Below are positions 1 through 6,728 of a DNA stretch of 64,000 nt, piece after piece. The notes below the pieces were generated by a model. The model worked only from the letters and a program-made list of their open reading frames with translations. It did no database searches and had not been told where the DNA came from. A program made the translations under genes and the position numbers. Each line of letters starts with the position of its first letter. Position 1 is the first letter of the stretch. This stretch comes from Tamlana carrageenivorans (GTDB taxonomy: Bacteria > Bacteroidota > Bacteroidia > Flavobacteriales > Flavobacteriaceae), in contig NZ_CP025938.1 of the NCBI RefSeq assembly GCF_002893765.1, forward strand, positions 1,178,001 through 1,242,000. The letters are read 5' to 3'.

Positions 1-63
1 GTCCTCCTTGTTGCTGATTTTGCCGATCAAGGCGTCTAATTGTTTTTCTAAGTCTGAGTTCAT
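1..63 (-). CDS. N-terminal fragment of a gene cut by the window edge, possibly an IS256-like transposase
   Basis: An ATG on the minus strand at 61-63 opens a frame that runs off the left edge; only 21 residues are visible, beginning MNSDLEKQLDALIGKI. The short charged helix ending in a SNKED-like stretch resembles the start of mutator-type (IS256 family) transposases of Bacteroidota, but 21 residues cannot prove this. If correct, an insertion sequence lies just outside the window. Confidence 0.35.
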   Translation of the reverse strand, partial: MNSDLEKQLDALIGKISNKED

Positions 64-263
64 AAAATAAAAATTTAAAAGTAAATTTTTTGCCTATGAA
101 TTTCAAAATCATTTTTAAACTAACTAACAGCAAAAACACAAAATAGTTTACAGTCCCAAGGAATTCTTCCTCTTTAGATTAGCACAAATTTATGCCTAGT
201 CCCCAACTTTTAGGACTGATCCCTTAAATAGGGTAATTCCAAAACATAAATTTAAAGCATAAA

Positions 264-296
264 AAAAGCCCCATCTTAAAAAAGATGAGGCTTTTG
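264..296. terminator. Bidirectional hairpin terminator
   Basis: An 11-bp stem (AGCCCCATCTT pairing with AAGATGAGGCT, one G-T pair) with a short A-rich loop is flanked by A-runs on the left and T-runs on the right, so it can terminate in either direction. It sits in the 335-base gap between the left-edge gene and the small gene at 399-575. The rest of that gap shows no coding frame or clear repeat. Confidence 0.7.
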
Positions 297-398
297 TACA
301 AGGCAGCCGACAAATATCGAACTTTATTATGCAGGATGTGGACATAATTCTACACCATGCAAAGCTTGTGGGAATGGCTATATAAAAGGCTTGTTTGG

Positions 399-575
399 CT
401 ATTTCTGCTTATCGGATTTAGCCAATGCTTTTTCTCTTTGAACTCGGAAATAATGTTCCACATCAATTTCTGCGAGCTCATAAAATAGCTTACGAATATC
501 ATGGAGTTCCTGATCGGTGAAATGAATTCCTTTTTTCTTGCAAAGGATTTTTCGGCATTGTTCAATGGAGATCAT
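399..575 (-). CDS. Small conserved-looking hypothetical protein, 58 aa
   Basis: The minus strand reads MISIEQCRKILCKK and ends KALAKSDKQK, a charged, helical 58-residue protein. It has the style of short uncharacterised Bacteroidota proteins that begin with a CRKIL-type helix and a DxELxxIRxxxYELAEI segment. A longer open frame at 350-565 overlaps it on the same strand, but that product is less protein-like and this frame is preferred. No domain assignment is possible. It lies upstream of the XRE regulator region and has no detectable ribosome-binding site, which is normal in this phylum. Confidence 0.6.
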   Translation of the reverse strand: MISIEQCRKILCKKKGIHFTDQELHDIRKLFYELAEIDVEHYFRVQREKALAKSDKQK

Positions 576-615
576 ACAGACTATATTTTATTGAGCCTAT
601 AAATTTCAGAATTAT

Positions 616-731
616 GCAAAAACACTCTGCACTCTGCGTTTTATTTTACCAAAAGGAAAGCATGACAAACCCAATAAAAAGGGCAGTTTCAGGTAAAAAC
701 GCTCTGCACTTACACTGCACTCTGCGACTTA
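616..731. repeat. Cluster of short ACTCTGC repeats
   Basis: The heptamer ACTCTGC occurs at 624, 631 and 719, with a near copy GCTCTGC at 701, all within 110 bases between the 58-aa gene and the 3' end of the first XRE gene. Both clusters follow a run of A residues. The function is unknown; repressor or recombinase binding are possible, and chance is not excluded. Confidence 0.35.
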
Positions 732-748
732 TGTTTGGAGATTAGATG

Positions 749-1138
749 TTATTTATGGATATGAGCAACTATATCGTTGAGTTGCTTTTTGGCAATAAGT
801 AAGTCAAGAACCTTATGGGCTAGTTTTTTATCTTCACCGGTAAGAGCCTCCAGTTCTTTCATTTTCTCGATGAGTTCAGGCTCTTTCAATTCTATGGTAT
901 CATTTTCTGTTGAAATGGATTCTCCATGAACGAGTAGATCTAAGCTCACTTCTAAAAAGGAAGCAATGTTGACAAGGATAGAAACAGAGACATTTGCTTC
1001 ACCTCCTTCTAATCTGCGGTATTGTGATATGGACACCCCTACCTTTTTAGCCATTTCTACTTGGCTAAATTTGCGAGCTTTTCGTAAAGAACGGATGTTG
1101 TTTCCAATTCCTGATAACAATGTCTCGTTAGTCTTCAT
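749..1138 (-). CDS. XRE-family HTH transcriptional regulator (first of two paralogues)
   Basis: This 129-residue protein has an N-terminal HTH_3 domain at about residues 10-66, with the usual QxExAxKxGVSxxQYRRLE layout. A helical C-terminal tail ends in a KVLDLLIAKKQLNDI-type segment. The tail closely parallels that of the regulator at 6180-6578, so the two are paralogues bracketing the RHS array. It is transcribed away from the first RHS cassette. Its -7 box lies only 4 bases upstream of the ATG, implying a leaderless mRNA. It probably represses its own promoter and, because the intergenic region is shared, the first RHS cassette. The DNA-binding role follows from the family; the target is inferred. 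Confidence 0.85.
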   Translation of the reverse strand: MKTNETLLSGIGNNIRSLRKARKFSQVEMAKKVGVSISQYRRLEGGEANVSVSILVNIASFLEVSLDLLVHGESISTENDTIELKEPELIEKMKELEALTGEDKKLAHKVLDLLIAKKQLNDIVAHIHK

Positions 1139-1142
1139 AACA

Positions 1143-1150
1143 CAAATTTA
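1143..1150 (-). promoter_or_regulatory. Bacteroidota-type -7 box for the first XRE gene
   Basis: On the minus strand the sequence TAAATTTG matches the TAnnTTTG consensus of the main Bacteroidota sigma factor. It lies 4 bases before the ATG, so the transcript would start at or near the start codon. The element abuts the first leader repeat of the RHS array. Confidence 0.5.
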
Positions 1151-1246
1151 AACTTTATTACTCAACAATACTTAATTATTACTCTAATTTGGTATTTTTA
1201 CCGTTGATAATTTACTTTAAGTATATTAAAAATTGGCAAACACAAA
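1147..1246 (+). repeat. RHS cassette leader repeat, copy 1
   Basis: About 90 bases beginning TTTAAACTTTATTACTC and ending just before the GTG start recur nearly unchanged upstream of the RHS genes at 2910 and 4694. Identity continues into the first 75 or so codons. The leader is non-coding, so it probably carries the promoter and 5' UTR; it may also act as a homologous recombination block between cassettes. Confidence 0.9.
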
Positions 1247-2356
1247 GTGAATACTTTACAAAACATAGCAAACAACACCATACCAAAAAGCTTATTTCTA
1301 GCTTCTTGCAAGGCGGAAACTATATTTTGGAACAGTAACGTAACTACTACGAGCAACCCACCCTACCAGTACCATTTTGGAATGCCTATGCCTGGGCGTA
1401 ACGCCAATAGTGGAGACTACCGTTATGGATTTCAAAATCAAGAAAGTGATGATGAAGTTTTAGGCAGCAAAAACTTGATTGATTACAAATTCAGAAAGTA
1501 TGATGCACGTATAGTTAGAATGTGGAGCCCTGATCCATTAGCTAAATCGTTCCCTTGGAATTCTCCCTATGCCTTTAGTGAAAACAGACCTATTGATGCA
1601 ATAGAATTAGAGGGAGCTGAAAAATATGATTATCGAATGACTATGAGTAGTCAAGGAGAAATTAAAATGGAATTGCAGTCAACAACAGATATAATTGACA
1701 AGGTTATAGTTGGATACCGTACTGTTTCTTACGGAGCAGATATACAAGTACCTATATATGAAACTCGCATAAATCAACGACAGCAATATGTAGTCAATGG
1801 AAGTAACGCCTCACTAAGTACTGTTCAAGAATTGCAAGGAACAAAAACTCCTGCACCACTCGTTCAAGCCGGAATGGATAAAATCAAATCTGATTACGCA
1901 TTAAACGGAGGTCAATTTTCTGAGAATTACAATGTTGCATTTGGAAGATTTTTGTTTGAACAATCATTTAAAAGTGTAAAGCAAAGTGACTATGTAAAAG
2001 CAGCAACAGATGTTTGGGAAACTGTTGATACTGAAACTTGGAAGAACGGATCAACACTATTCTTCTTGTACGACAACTTTGTTCGACAAAACGACAATAC
2101 TGGACATGATAAGTTGCTACATTTTACTGCATCCGCATACTACACAATGAAGTATGGCCCTAAAACTTCCTATACATTAGGTTGGTCAAAAGAAGCTTTT
2201 AAAGATTGGCTGCCAGGTGTGTTTGGTATTGGAGAGGGTTGGGATAGCAATGATATGCGAGCAAACCAAGATGGGATAAATTATGGAAATACCGTAAATA
2301 ATGCGGTTGAAAATAATACTGGAGAATTTGAGTTTTGTAGCGATGAATGTGAATGA
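1247..2356 (+). CDS. RHS-tip polymorphic toxin 1 with YfiM-like C-terminal pattern
   Basis: This is a 369-residue protein starting at GTG. Residues 1-120 are an RHS core fragment (YHFGMPMPGR, then GDYRYGF, then the WSPDP and NRPIDAIELEG landmarks); the RHS barrel itself is absent, so this is an orphan tip. The C-terminal part (about 125-369) differs from the two paralogues. Near its end come DKLLHF, a GWSKEAFKDWL segment and GWDSNDMRANQ, reminiscent of YfiM-like small membrane proteins; this is pattern resemblance only. It ends in a Cys-rich tail. The stop overlaps the ATG of the next gene, a multi-helix membrane protein that is the likely immunity partner. Toxin activity is inferred from architecture. 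It could be an independently expressed toxin or a silent cassette for a full RHS gene elsewhere. Confidence 0.75.
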   Translation: MNTLQNIANNTIPKSLFLASCKAETIFWNSNVTTTSNPPYQYHFGMPMPGRNANSGDYRYGFQNQESDDEVLGSKNLIDYKFRKYDARIVRMWSPDPLAKSFPWNSPYAFSENRPIDAIELEGAEKYDYRMTMSSQGEIKMELQSTTDIIDKVIVGYRTVSYGADIQVPIYETRINQRQQYVVNGSNASLSTVQELQGTKTPAPLVQAGMDKIKSDYALNGGQFSENYNVAFGRFLFEQSFKSVKQSDYVKAATDVWETVDTETWKNGSTLFFLYDNFVRQNDNTGHDKLLHFTASAYYTMKYGPKTSYTLGWSKEAFKDWLPGVFGIGEGWDSNDMRANQDGINYGNTVNNAVENNTGEFEFCSDECE

Positions 2357-2760
2357 TGAATAAGTTAAAAAGAAATATTATTAAGGTTACCATAACAATT
2401 AAGCTACTGTTGTCATTAGCGATGCTTATTAGTATTCTGTCTATAGGTTACCAACAGGTAACTTTTCAATTGTCAGGTGTTCCCGAACATGAAGACTTGC
2501 TGAAAGAAAAAGAAGGTGTAGTTTTTCAACTAATTTTATTTTTGATACCGATTATCATATCATTGATTGTTGATTTTAAAGCCTTAAAAAATAATACTCT
2601 GCAAAAAAAATGGTTCTTGGTAACCAGTATTCTTGTGTTAAGCTACATAATTATAAACTTTCTTAATGGTCATTTTTCTGGTTTTTTAATAGCAATCTCT
2701 CTTAGTTTTGGTTTGTTATTTATTTTATTTCGAAACAAGCACATAAATGAAGCCACTTAA
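2353..2760 (+). CDS. Putative membrane immunity protein for RHS toxin 1
   Basis: This 135-residue protein starts at an ATG overlapping the RHS stop codon (ATGA), implying translational coupling. It has about four hydrophobic segments, roughly 12-33, 57-74, 86-104 and 109-127, with a short acidic loop after the first. A membrane immunity protein suggests the partner toxin acts at the membrane or in the periplasm. No named family is recognised. It ends 6 bases before a terminator hairpin. Confidence 0.6.
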   Translation: MMNKLKRNIIKVTITIKLLLSLAMLISILSIGYQQVTFQLSGVPEHEDLLKEKEGVVFQLILFLIPIIISLIVDFKALKNNTLQKKWFLVTSILVLSYIIINFLNGHFSGFLIAISLSFGLLFILFRNKHINEAT

Positions 2761-2766
2761 ATATTA

Positions 2767-2789
2767 GCCTCCCACCGGAGGCTTTTTTA
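2767..2789 (+). terminator. Intrinsic terminator of RHS cassette 1
   Basis: GCCTCC and GGAGGC flank a 4-base loop and are followed by six T residues. The same hairpin follows cassette 2, so it is part of the duplicated unit. Confidence 0.85.
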
Positions 2790-2909
2790 TTGCTCTTAAT
2801 TCTCTTCTGTTTAAACTTTATTACTCAACAATACTTAATTATTACTCTAATTTGGTATTTTTACTGTTGATAATTTACTTTAAGTATATTAAAAATTGAC
2901 AAGTAAAAA
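2790..2909 (+). repeat. RHS cassette leader repeat, copy 2
   Basis: This leader matches copy 1 from TTTAAACTTTATTACTC onward. It matches copy 3 over a longer stretch that also includes the preceding terminator and its TTATTGCTCTTAATTC flank. Copies 2 and 3 therefore arose from duplication of a whole leader-toxin-immunity-terminator unit. Confidence 0.9.
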
Positions 2910-4067
2910 GTGAATACACTACAAAACATAGCAAACGACACCATACCAAAAAGCTTATTATTAGCTTCTTGCAAGGTGGAAACTATGTTTTGGAACAGCA
3001 ACGTATCTACTACGAGCAACCCACCCTATCAGTACCATTTTGGAATGCCTATGCCAGGGCGTAACATGAATAATGGAGACTACCGTTATGGATTTGGTGG
3101 ACAAGAAATGGATAACGAAATTGCGGGTAACGGAAATTCTTATACCGCAGAGTTTTGGCAATATGATCCACGATTAGGCAGAAGATGGAATGTGGATCCA
3201 ATGTCCGGTAAATATGCTTGGCAGTCCCCATATGCAGCATTTAATAACAATCCTATATATTTCAATGACCCCTTAGGACTTGAAGGAGAAGAAGGAAATA
3301 AAAAAGTTCAAAAACATACCATTGCTAGTGGGGAAACGCTAACGGGAATAGCAAATCAGTACAATACTTCTGTCGAGACATTAGCAAAATGGAATAATAT
3401 TGCCGATGTTAACAAGATATATGCAGGAAACGAACTCATCGTCTCAGACCCAACTAGACCTGCGAAACATACATCTTTTGAAAGTTATCCAGCAGTTCAA
3501 GAATCAACAGGATGGACGTCTGGCTCTCCTGGAACACAAGAAATGACTGTAAATAATGGAGTTGATTTAGCACAAGCCTCTCTTCAGAATTATGATGTAG
3601 CTAATCTTGGAGGAGGACTTTTAGATGCTGTTCAAGCAGATCCTGACATGGTGAGTTTCCAAGAACAAATATTAACAGATGTGAAAACAGATCCTCGTTA
3701 CGGCAATGAAGCGTTCTTTTTAAGTGGTTTTGATGTTAGAGAATTTGGAGGTCAAAGAGGTTCAGGTAATGACTGGTTTAGTGGTGGAGACAATGATCCT
3801 GTGTTGAAGAAAGAAACTTGGCAAGTAGCTGCTAACCAATTAACATGGGCTTTAAGGCATGCTACTGTAAAATATTGGGCAGAAGTTGGAAGAGATGGAA
3901 CCATCACTATTCAATATAGACTGTATGATACATTAGATTTAAGTGGTAGTAAAGGAAGGTCAGGAGCTTACAACACTATCTCCGAAGGACTAGGGTTTTT
4001 CTATCATACTATGGCAGGAGGAAACAAAAACTTACAAACAAGAGGACAATGGTCAGTTACAAAATGA
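2910..4067 (+). CDS. RHS-tip polymorphic toxin 2 with embedded LysM domain
   Basis: This is a 385-residue protein with a GTG start. Residues 1-125 are the RHS core (YHFGMPMPGR, GDYRYGFGGQEMDNEI, WNVDPM, NNNPIYFNDPLGL). A LysM peptidoglycan-binding domain follows at about 134-180 (HTIASGETLTGIANQY, then LAKWNNI and GNELIV). The remaining 200 residues are unknown and contain Gly/Asp-rich loops and a W-rich tail. A wall-binding module followed by a novel end, paired with a lipoprotein, suggests a toxin acting on peptidoglycan or its precursors; this is inference. The N-terminal 75 residues are almost identical to paralogues 1 and 3, so divergence is confined to the effector part, as expected for polymorphic toxins. 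Confidence 0.75.
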   Translation: MNTLQNIANDTIPKSLLLASCKVETMFWNSNVSTTSNPPYQYHFGMPMPGRNMNNGDYRYGFGGQEMDNEIAGNGNSYTAEFWQYDPRLGRRWNVDPMSGKYAWQSPYAAFNNNPIYFNDPLGLEGEEGNKKVQKHTIASGETLTGIANQYNTSVETLAKWNNIADVNKIYAGNELIVSDPTRPAKHTSFESYPAVQESTGWTSGSPGTQEMTVNNGVDLAQASLQNYDVANLGGGLLDAVQADPDMVSFQEQILTDVKTDPRYGNEAFFLSGFDVREFGGQRGSGNDWFSGGDNDPVLKKETWQVAANQLTWALRHATVKYWAEVGRDGTITIQYRLYDTLDLSGSKGRSGAYNTISEGLGFFYHTMAGGNKNLQTRGQWSVTK

Positions 4068-4543
4068 TACTACAAGCATTAATTTTACTTTTATGTTTTT
4101 CGTGTGGAACTCCACAAAAGGATGGTGATTCCCAAACAAAACAAGAACAAGTAGATGAGTTTTACACCTCTCCGAGAGATGGAGATTTATTCCGCATACC
4201 TTTAGTAAAACCTGTTCAAGTTATTTCTACAATTGGATATGGAGATAGCTGGATGGTAAAACTACCTTATCAACAGATAAATAGAAAAAGATCTGTAGAG
4301 GCTCGTTCAATAACGGTAATTGATTCAATCATAATAATTGATGCCGGTATTGTTTCCTTGCCGGGAGAGAATACACAAGCATGGTTTTTTATAGATACCA
4401 AGAATCAAAAGGAATTTGTATGTCGAAACGAAGATGAATATCAAAAGAAGCTAACTGAAATAGGGGTTGCTTCTGCTGTATTATACGATGTAAACGAAGT
4501 ATATAGTCAGTTTAAAGAAAAAGGCACTTTGCCTTTTAGATAA
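4064..4543 (+). CDS. Putative lipoprotein immunity partner of RHS toxin 2
   Basis: The preferred start is the ATG at 4064, which overlaps the toxin stop as ATGA and gives a compact signal peptide (MILQALILLLCFSCG); an upstream ATG at 4049 is possible but less likely. The Cys after CFS fits a lipobox, so the product (about 159 aa) is probably a periplasm-facing lipoprotein. The mature part begins with a polar Gln/Lys/Asp-rich linker, then a beta-rich domain. A periplasmic partner implies that the toxin acts outside the cytoplasm. No known immunity family is recognised. Confidence 0.6.
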   Translation: MILQALILLLCFSCGTPQKDGDSQTKQEQVDEFYTSPRDGDLFRIPLVKPVQVISTIGYGDSWMVKLPYQQINRKRSVEARSITVIDSIIIIDAGIVSLPGENTQAWFFIDTKNQKEFVCRNEDEYQKKLTEIGVASAVLYDVNEVYSQFKEKGTLPFR

Positions 4544-4550
4544 CATTGAA

Positions 4551-4573
4551 GCCTCCCCCCGGAGGCTTTTTTA
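4551..4573 (+). terminator. Intrinsic terminator of RHS cassette 2
   Basis: GCCTCC and GGAGGC around a CCCC loop are followed by six T residues; near-identical to the hairpin at 2767-2789. Confidence 0.85.
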
Positions 4574-4693
4574 TTGCTCTTAATTCTCTTCTGTTTAAAC
4601 TTTATTACTCAACAATACTTAATTATTACTCTAATTTGGTATTTTTACCATTGATAATTTACTTTAAGTATATTAAAAACTGACAAGCAAAAA
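4574..4693 (+). repeat. RHS cassette leader repeat, copy 3
   Basis: Almost identical to copy 2 over its full length, differing at a few positions such as the base before TTGATAATTT. It ends at the GTG start of the third RHS tip. Confidence 0.9.
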
Positions 4694-5728
4694 GTGAATA
4701 CTTTACAAAGCATAGCAAACAACACCATACCAAAAAGCTTATTATTAGCTTCTTGCAAGGTGGAAACTATGTTTTGTAACAGCAGCGTATCTGCTACGAG
4801 CAACCTGCCATACCAGTACCATTTTGGAATGCCTATGCCAGGGCGTAACATGAATAATGGAGACTACCGATATGGATTTGGTGGACACGAGAAAGATGAT
4901 GAAATCAAGGGTAACGGAAATCATTATGAATTTGCAGGGTTTGGGCTAGATCCACGTCTAGGAAAAAGATGGAATATTGATCCTCATTTTAGGATGATGC
5001 CAGCATGGAGTCCATACAGTATCATGTTTAATAACCCGTTGTCATTTACTGATCCTAGTGGATTATACCCCATCTATATCATAACTAGGAGTTATGCCCC
5101 TTTTAAATGGTTTGGACCAGGGAATGAGTGGCATGGTGATAATAGAGGTCATACTTTGGATCGTGGAGCTTCTTACAGAGGGTTGGCTTCAATTACCCAT
5201 GATACAGAAACTTTAACGACAGAAGCTTTTGGTGGTCGTTCAAGGTCTTATACAAAAGACTTCTCGAAAGATGCAATATCTCCAACTGAAGTTAGTAATA
5301 GATCAAGCGGAAATAATATTGATGTTCATTCTTCTGCAGGTAATGAAGCACAAGTTGGAGCGCAGCCTATTGACCAATTTACTAAACTAAAGGTTACGAC
5401 TTCAGGAGATATTAAACAAGATCATGTGTTAAATATTACTGGAACAATAAGTGGAGATGATTTTCCTAATCAAGAATCATTTATTTATGATAGTGAAGGG
5501 AACTCTTTGTGGCTTGGAAATTTTGAAACTTCCGGAGATCAACAATGGGGGCCTGTTTTTGATTTATTCTTTGAAAATGAAGATGATGTAAATATCAATG
5601 TGGACATCAGTATTAAAGTCAATAAGGATGGCGTTTTTCAGGGGGTTATGCAAGGAGATAAGATGATCTCAATAGAAGATTGGAATAAACAGTTTAAATC
5701 AGATGACAATGCAAGTAGTGATCAATAA
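4694..5728 (+). CDS. RHS-tip polymorphic toxin 3
   Basis: This is a 344-residue protein with a GTG start. Residues 1-125 are the RHS core (YHFGMPMPGR, GDYRYGFGGHEKDDEI, RWNIDP, NPLSFTDPSGLYP). The C-terminal 220 residues begin with an ITRSYAPFKWFGPGNEWHG segment seen in other Bacteroidota RHS tips as I recall them, followed by a beta-rich domain with GNSLWLGNF and FQGVMQGDK landmarks. The target is unknown. The next gene encodes a four-helix membrane protein whose start lies inside this gene, so the pair looks like toxin and immunity. Compared with paralogue 1, the N-terminus is nearly the same and the rest unrelated. Confidence 0.75.
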   Translation: MNTLQSIANNTIPKSLLLASCKVETMFCNSSVSATSNLPYQYHFGMPMPGRNMNNGDYRYGFGGHEKDDEIKGNGNHYEFAGFGLDPRLGKRWNIDPHFRMMPAWSPYSIMFNNPLSFTDPSGLYPIYIITRSYAPFKWFGPGNEWHGDNRGHTLDRGASYRGLASITHDTETLTTEAFGGRSRSYTKDFSKDAISPTEVSNRSSGNNIDVHSSAGNEAQVGAQPIDQFTKLKVTTSGDIKQDHVLNITGTISGDDFPNQESFIYDSEGNSLWLGNFETSGDQQWGPVFDLFFENEDDVNINVDISIKVNKDGVFQGVMQGDKMISIEDWNKQFKSDDNASSDQ

Positions 5729-6167
5729 AAAGTTTATTCAGATTTTCTTAAGATTAACAGTTCTACTTCTTATACCAGAACTTCTATATAAGGATGCAAC
5801 ATTATATTTGATAGGAGGATTTATAGGGTGGACTTTAACCGAAATGCTTGAGACTGTAGGTATTGTTGCTAAAGACTATTTGATTTTCTCAGCATGGATA
5901 GTGTTGCTAAGTCTTATTATCCTTCTGTTTTTTAAGACAAAAATTAAGGTGGTGAAATATATTTTACTTGTCGTAGCTGCTTTGTCGCTGTACTTATTTG
6001 ATATACTTTTTGCCAAGATACCTTTGTTCGATATGGATAGTACTAAATTGGCAGTATTCTTGGATAATGTATTTTTAGTTCTACTGGTATTAGTAAAAGC
6101 TTTTGTAATATCTATGCTAATCCATTTTGGGTTAGGTAGTAATGAATTAAAAAAAGCCTCCAATTAG
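5703..6167 (+). CDS. Putative membrane immunity protein for RHS toxin 3
   Basis: Up to 154 residues with four predicted membrane helices (about 11-27, 55-75, 84-104 and 115-140). ATG codons at 5703 and 5709 and a GTG at 5718 are possible starts, all inside the toxin gene. The stop lies within the stem of the downstream bidirectional terminator. It is unrelated by eye to the partner of toxin 1 but similar in topology, which suggests that both toxins act at the membrane. Confidence 0.55.
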   Translation: MTMQVVINKKFIQIFLRLTVLLLIPELLYKDATLYLIGGFIGWTLTEMLETVGIVAKDYLIFSAWIVLLSLIILLFFKTKIKVVKYILLVVAALSLYLFDILFAKIPLFDMDSTKLAVFLDNVFLVLLVLVKAFVISMLIHFGLGSNELKKASN

Positions 6168-6176
6168 GGGGCTTTT
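6151..6176. terminator. Bidirectional terminator between RHS cassette 3 and the second XRE gene
   Basis: A stem of A-run plus GCCTCC pairs with GGGGGC plus T-run around an AATTA loop, giving U-tracts in both directions. It separates two convergent genes. Confidence 0.75.
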
Positions 6177-6179
6177 TCT

Positions 6180-6578
6180 TTACCCTTTATAATCTTTATG
6201 TAGATTATCTGTAATATCTTTTAGCTTCTTTTTGGCAGCAATTAGATCCAAAAGCTGTATGGCTAAGTGGCGGTCATCAGCAGAAAGTTCGCTGATAATG
6301 TTTACTCGCTCAATCAGCTCCTTATCTTTAATATCAATATCTACTCCGGAAGCATTATCCGAACCATATACCACACGGTTTAAGTTGGTTCCCAGTACTT
6401 CGGTAGCCTTAATCAAGGTTTTTAAACTGGGAATTACCTTCCCGGTTTCAACCTTCCCGTACTGGCTTTGAGCAACATCCATAGCTTGGGCAACTTCGGC
6501 TTGTGTCATGCCTTTTTTAACCCTCGCATTACGCAAGTGCTCACCAATCTCGTTACATATTTTGTCTATATGATCCAC
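6180..6578 (-). CDS. XRE-family HTH transcriptional regulator (second paralogue)
   Basis: This 132-residue protein has an HTH_3 domain at about residues 10-66 (GMTQAEVAQAMDVAQSQY then KVETGK). Its helical tail is like that of the regulator at 749-1138 (LAIQLLDLIAAKKKLKDI here, LAHKVLDLLIAKKQLNDI there). It is divergent from the primase/recombinase operon, the usual position of an element's repressor. Its -7 box is 4 bases before the ATG, so the mRNA is probably leaderless. It likely controls the 6.6-kb intergenic region, including the primase promoter. Confidence 0.85.
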   Translation of the reverse strand: MDHIDKICNEIGEHLRNARVKKGMTQAEVAQAMDVAQSQYGKVETGKVIPSLKTLIKATEVLGTNLNRVVYGSDNASGVDIDIKDKELIERVNIISELSADDRHLAIQLLDLIAAKKKLKDITDNLHKDYKG

Positions 6579-6582
6579 GACA

Positions 6583-6590
6583 CAAAGATA
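6583..6590 (-). promoter_or_regulatory. Bacteroidota-type -7 box for the second XRE gene
   Basis: The minus strand reads TATCTTTG, a perfect TAnnTTTG match, 4 bases upstream of the ATG. The first XRE gene has the same arrangement. Confidence 0.55.
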
Positions 6591-6674
6591 CTTTTTATAG
6601 CCTTTTATACCTATTTAAGATAGTTCAAAATGAATAAATACATCCTTTGAATATATTTTATAAATATTTTCAAC

Positions 6675-6682
6675 TATTTTTG
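6675..6682 (+). promoter_or_regulatory. Probable -7 box for the primase/recombinase operon
   Basis: TATTTTTG matches TAnnTTTG on the plus strand; a TTTG at 6646-6649 is a candidate -33 element, though the spacing is slightly long. AT-rich DNA between it and the XRE promoter could hold the repressor's operator. Confidence 0.45.
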
Positions 6683-6728
6683 TGCGTTTAAATAGATTTC
6701 GGTATTGAATAAAATAACCCATAAAAGA

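Noticed and set aside
1..300. Complete insertion sequence at the left edge
   Set aside because: Only 21 residues of a possible transposase are in the window and no terminal inverted repeat could be identified.
350..565. 71-aa frame on the minus strand
   Set aside because: It overlaps the more protein-like 58-aa gene at 399-575 in another frame and has a poor composition.
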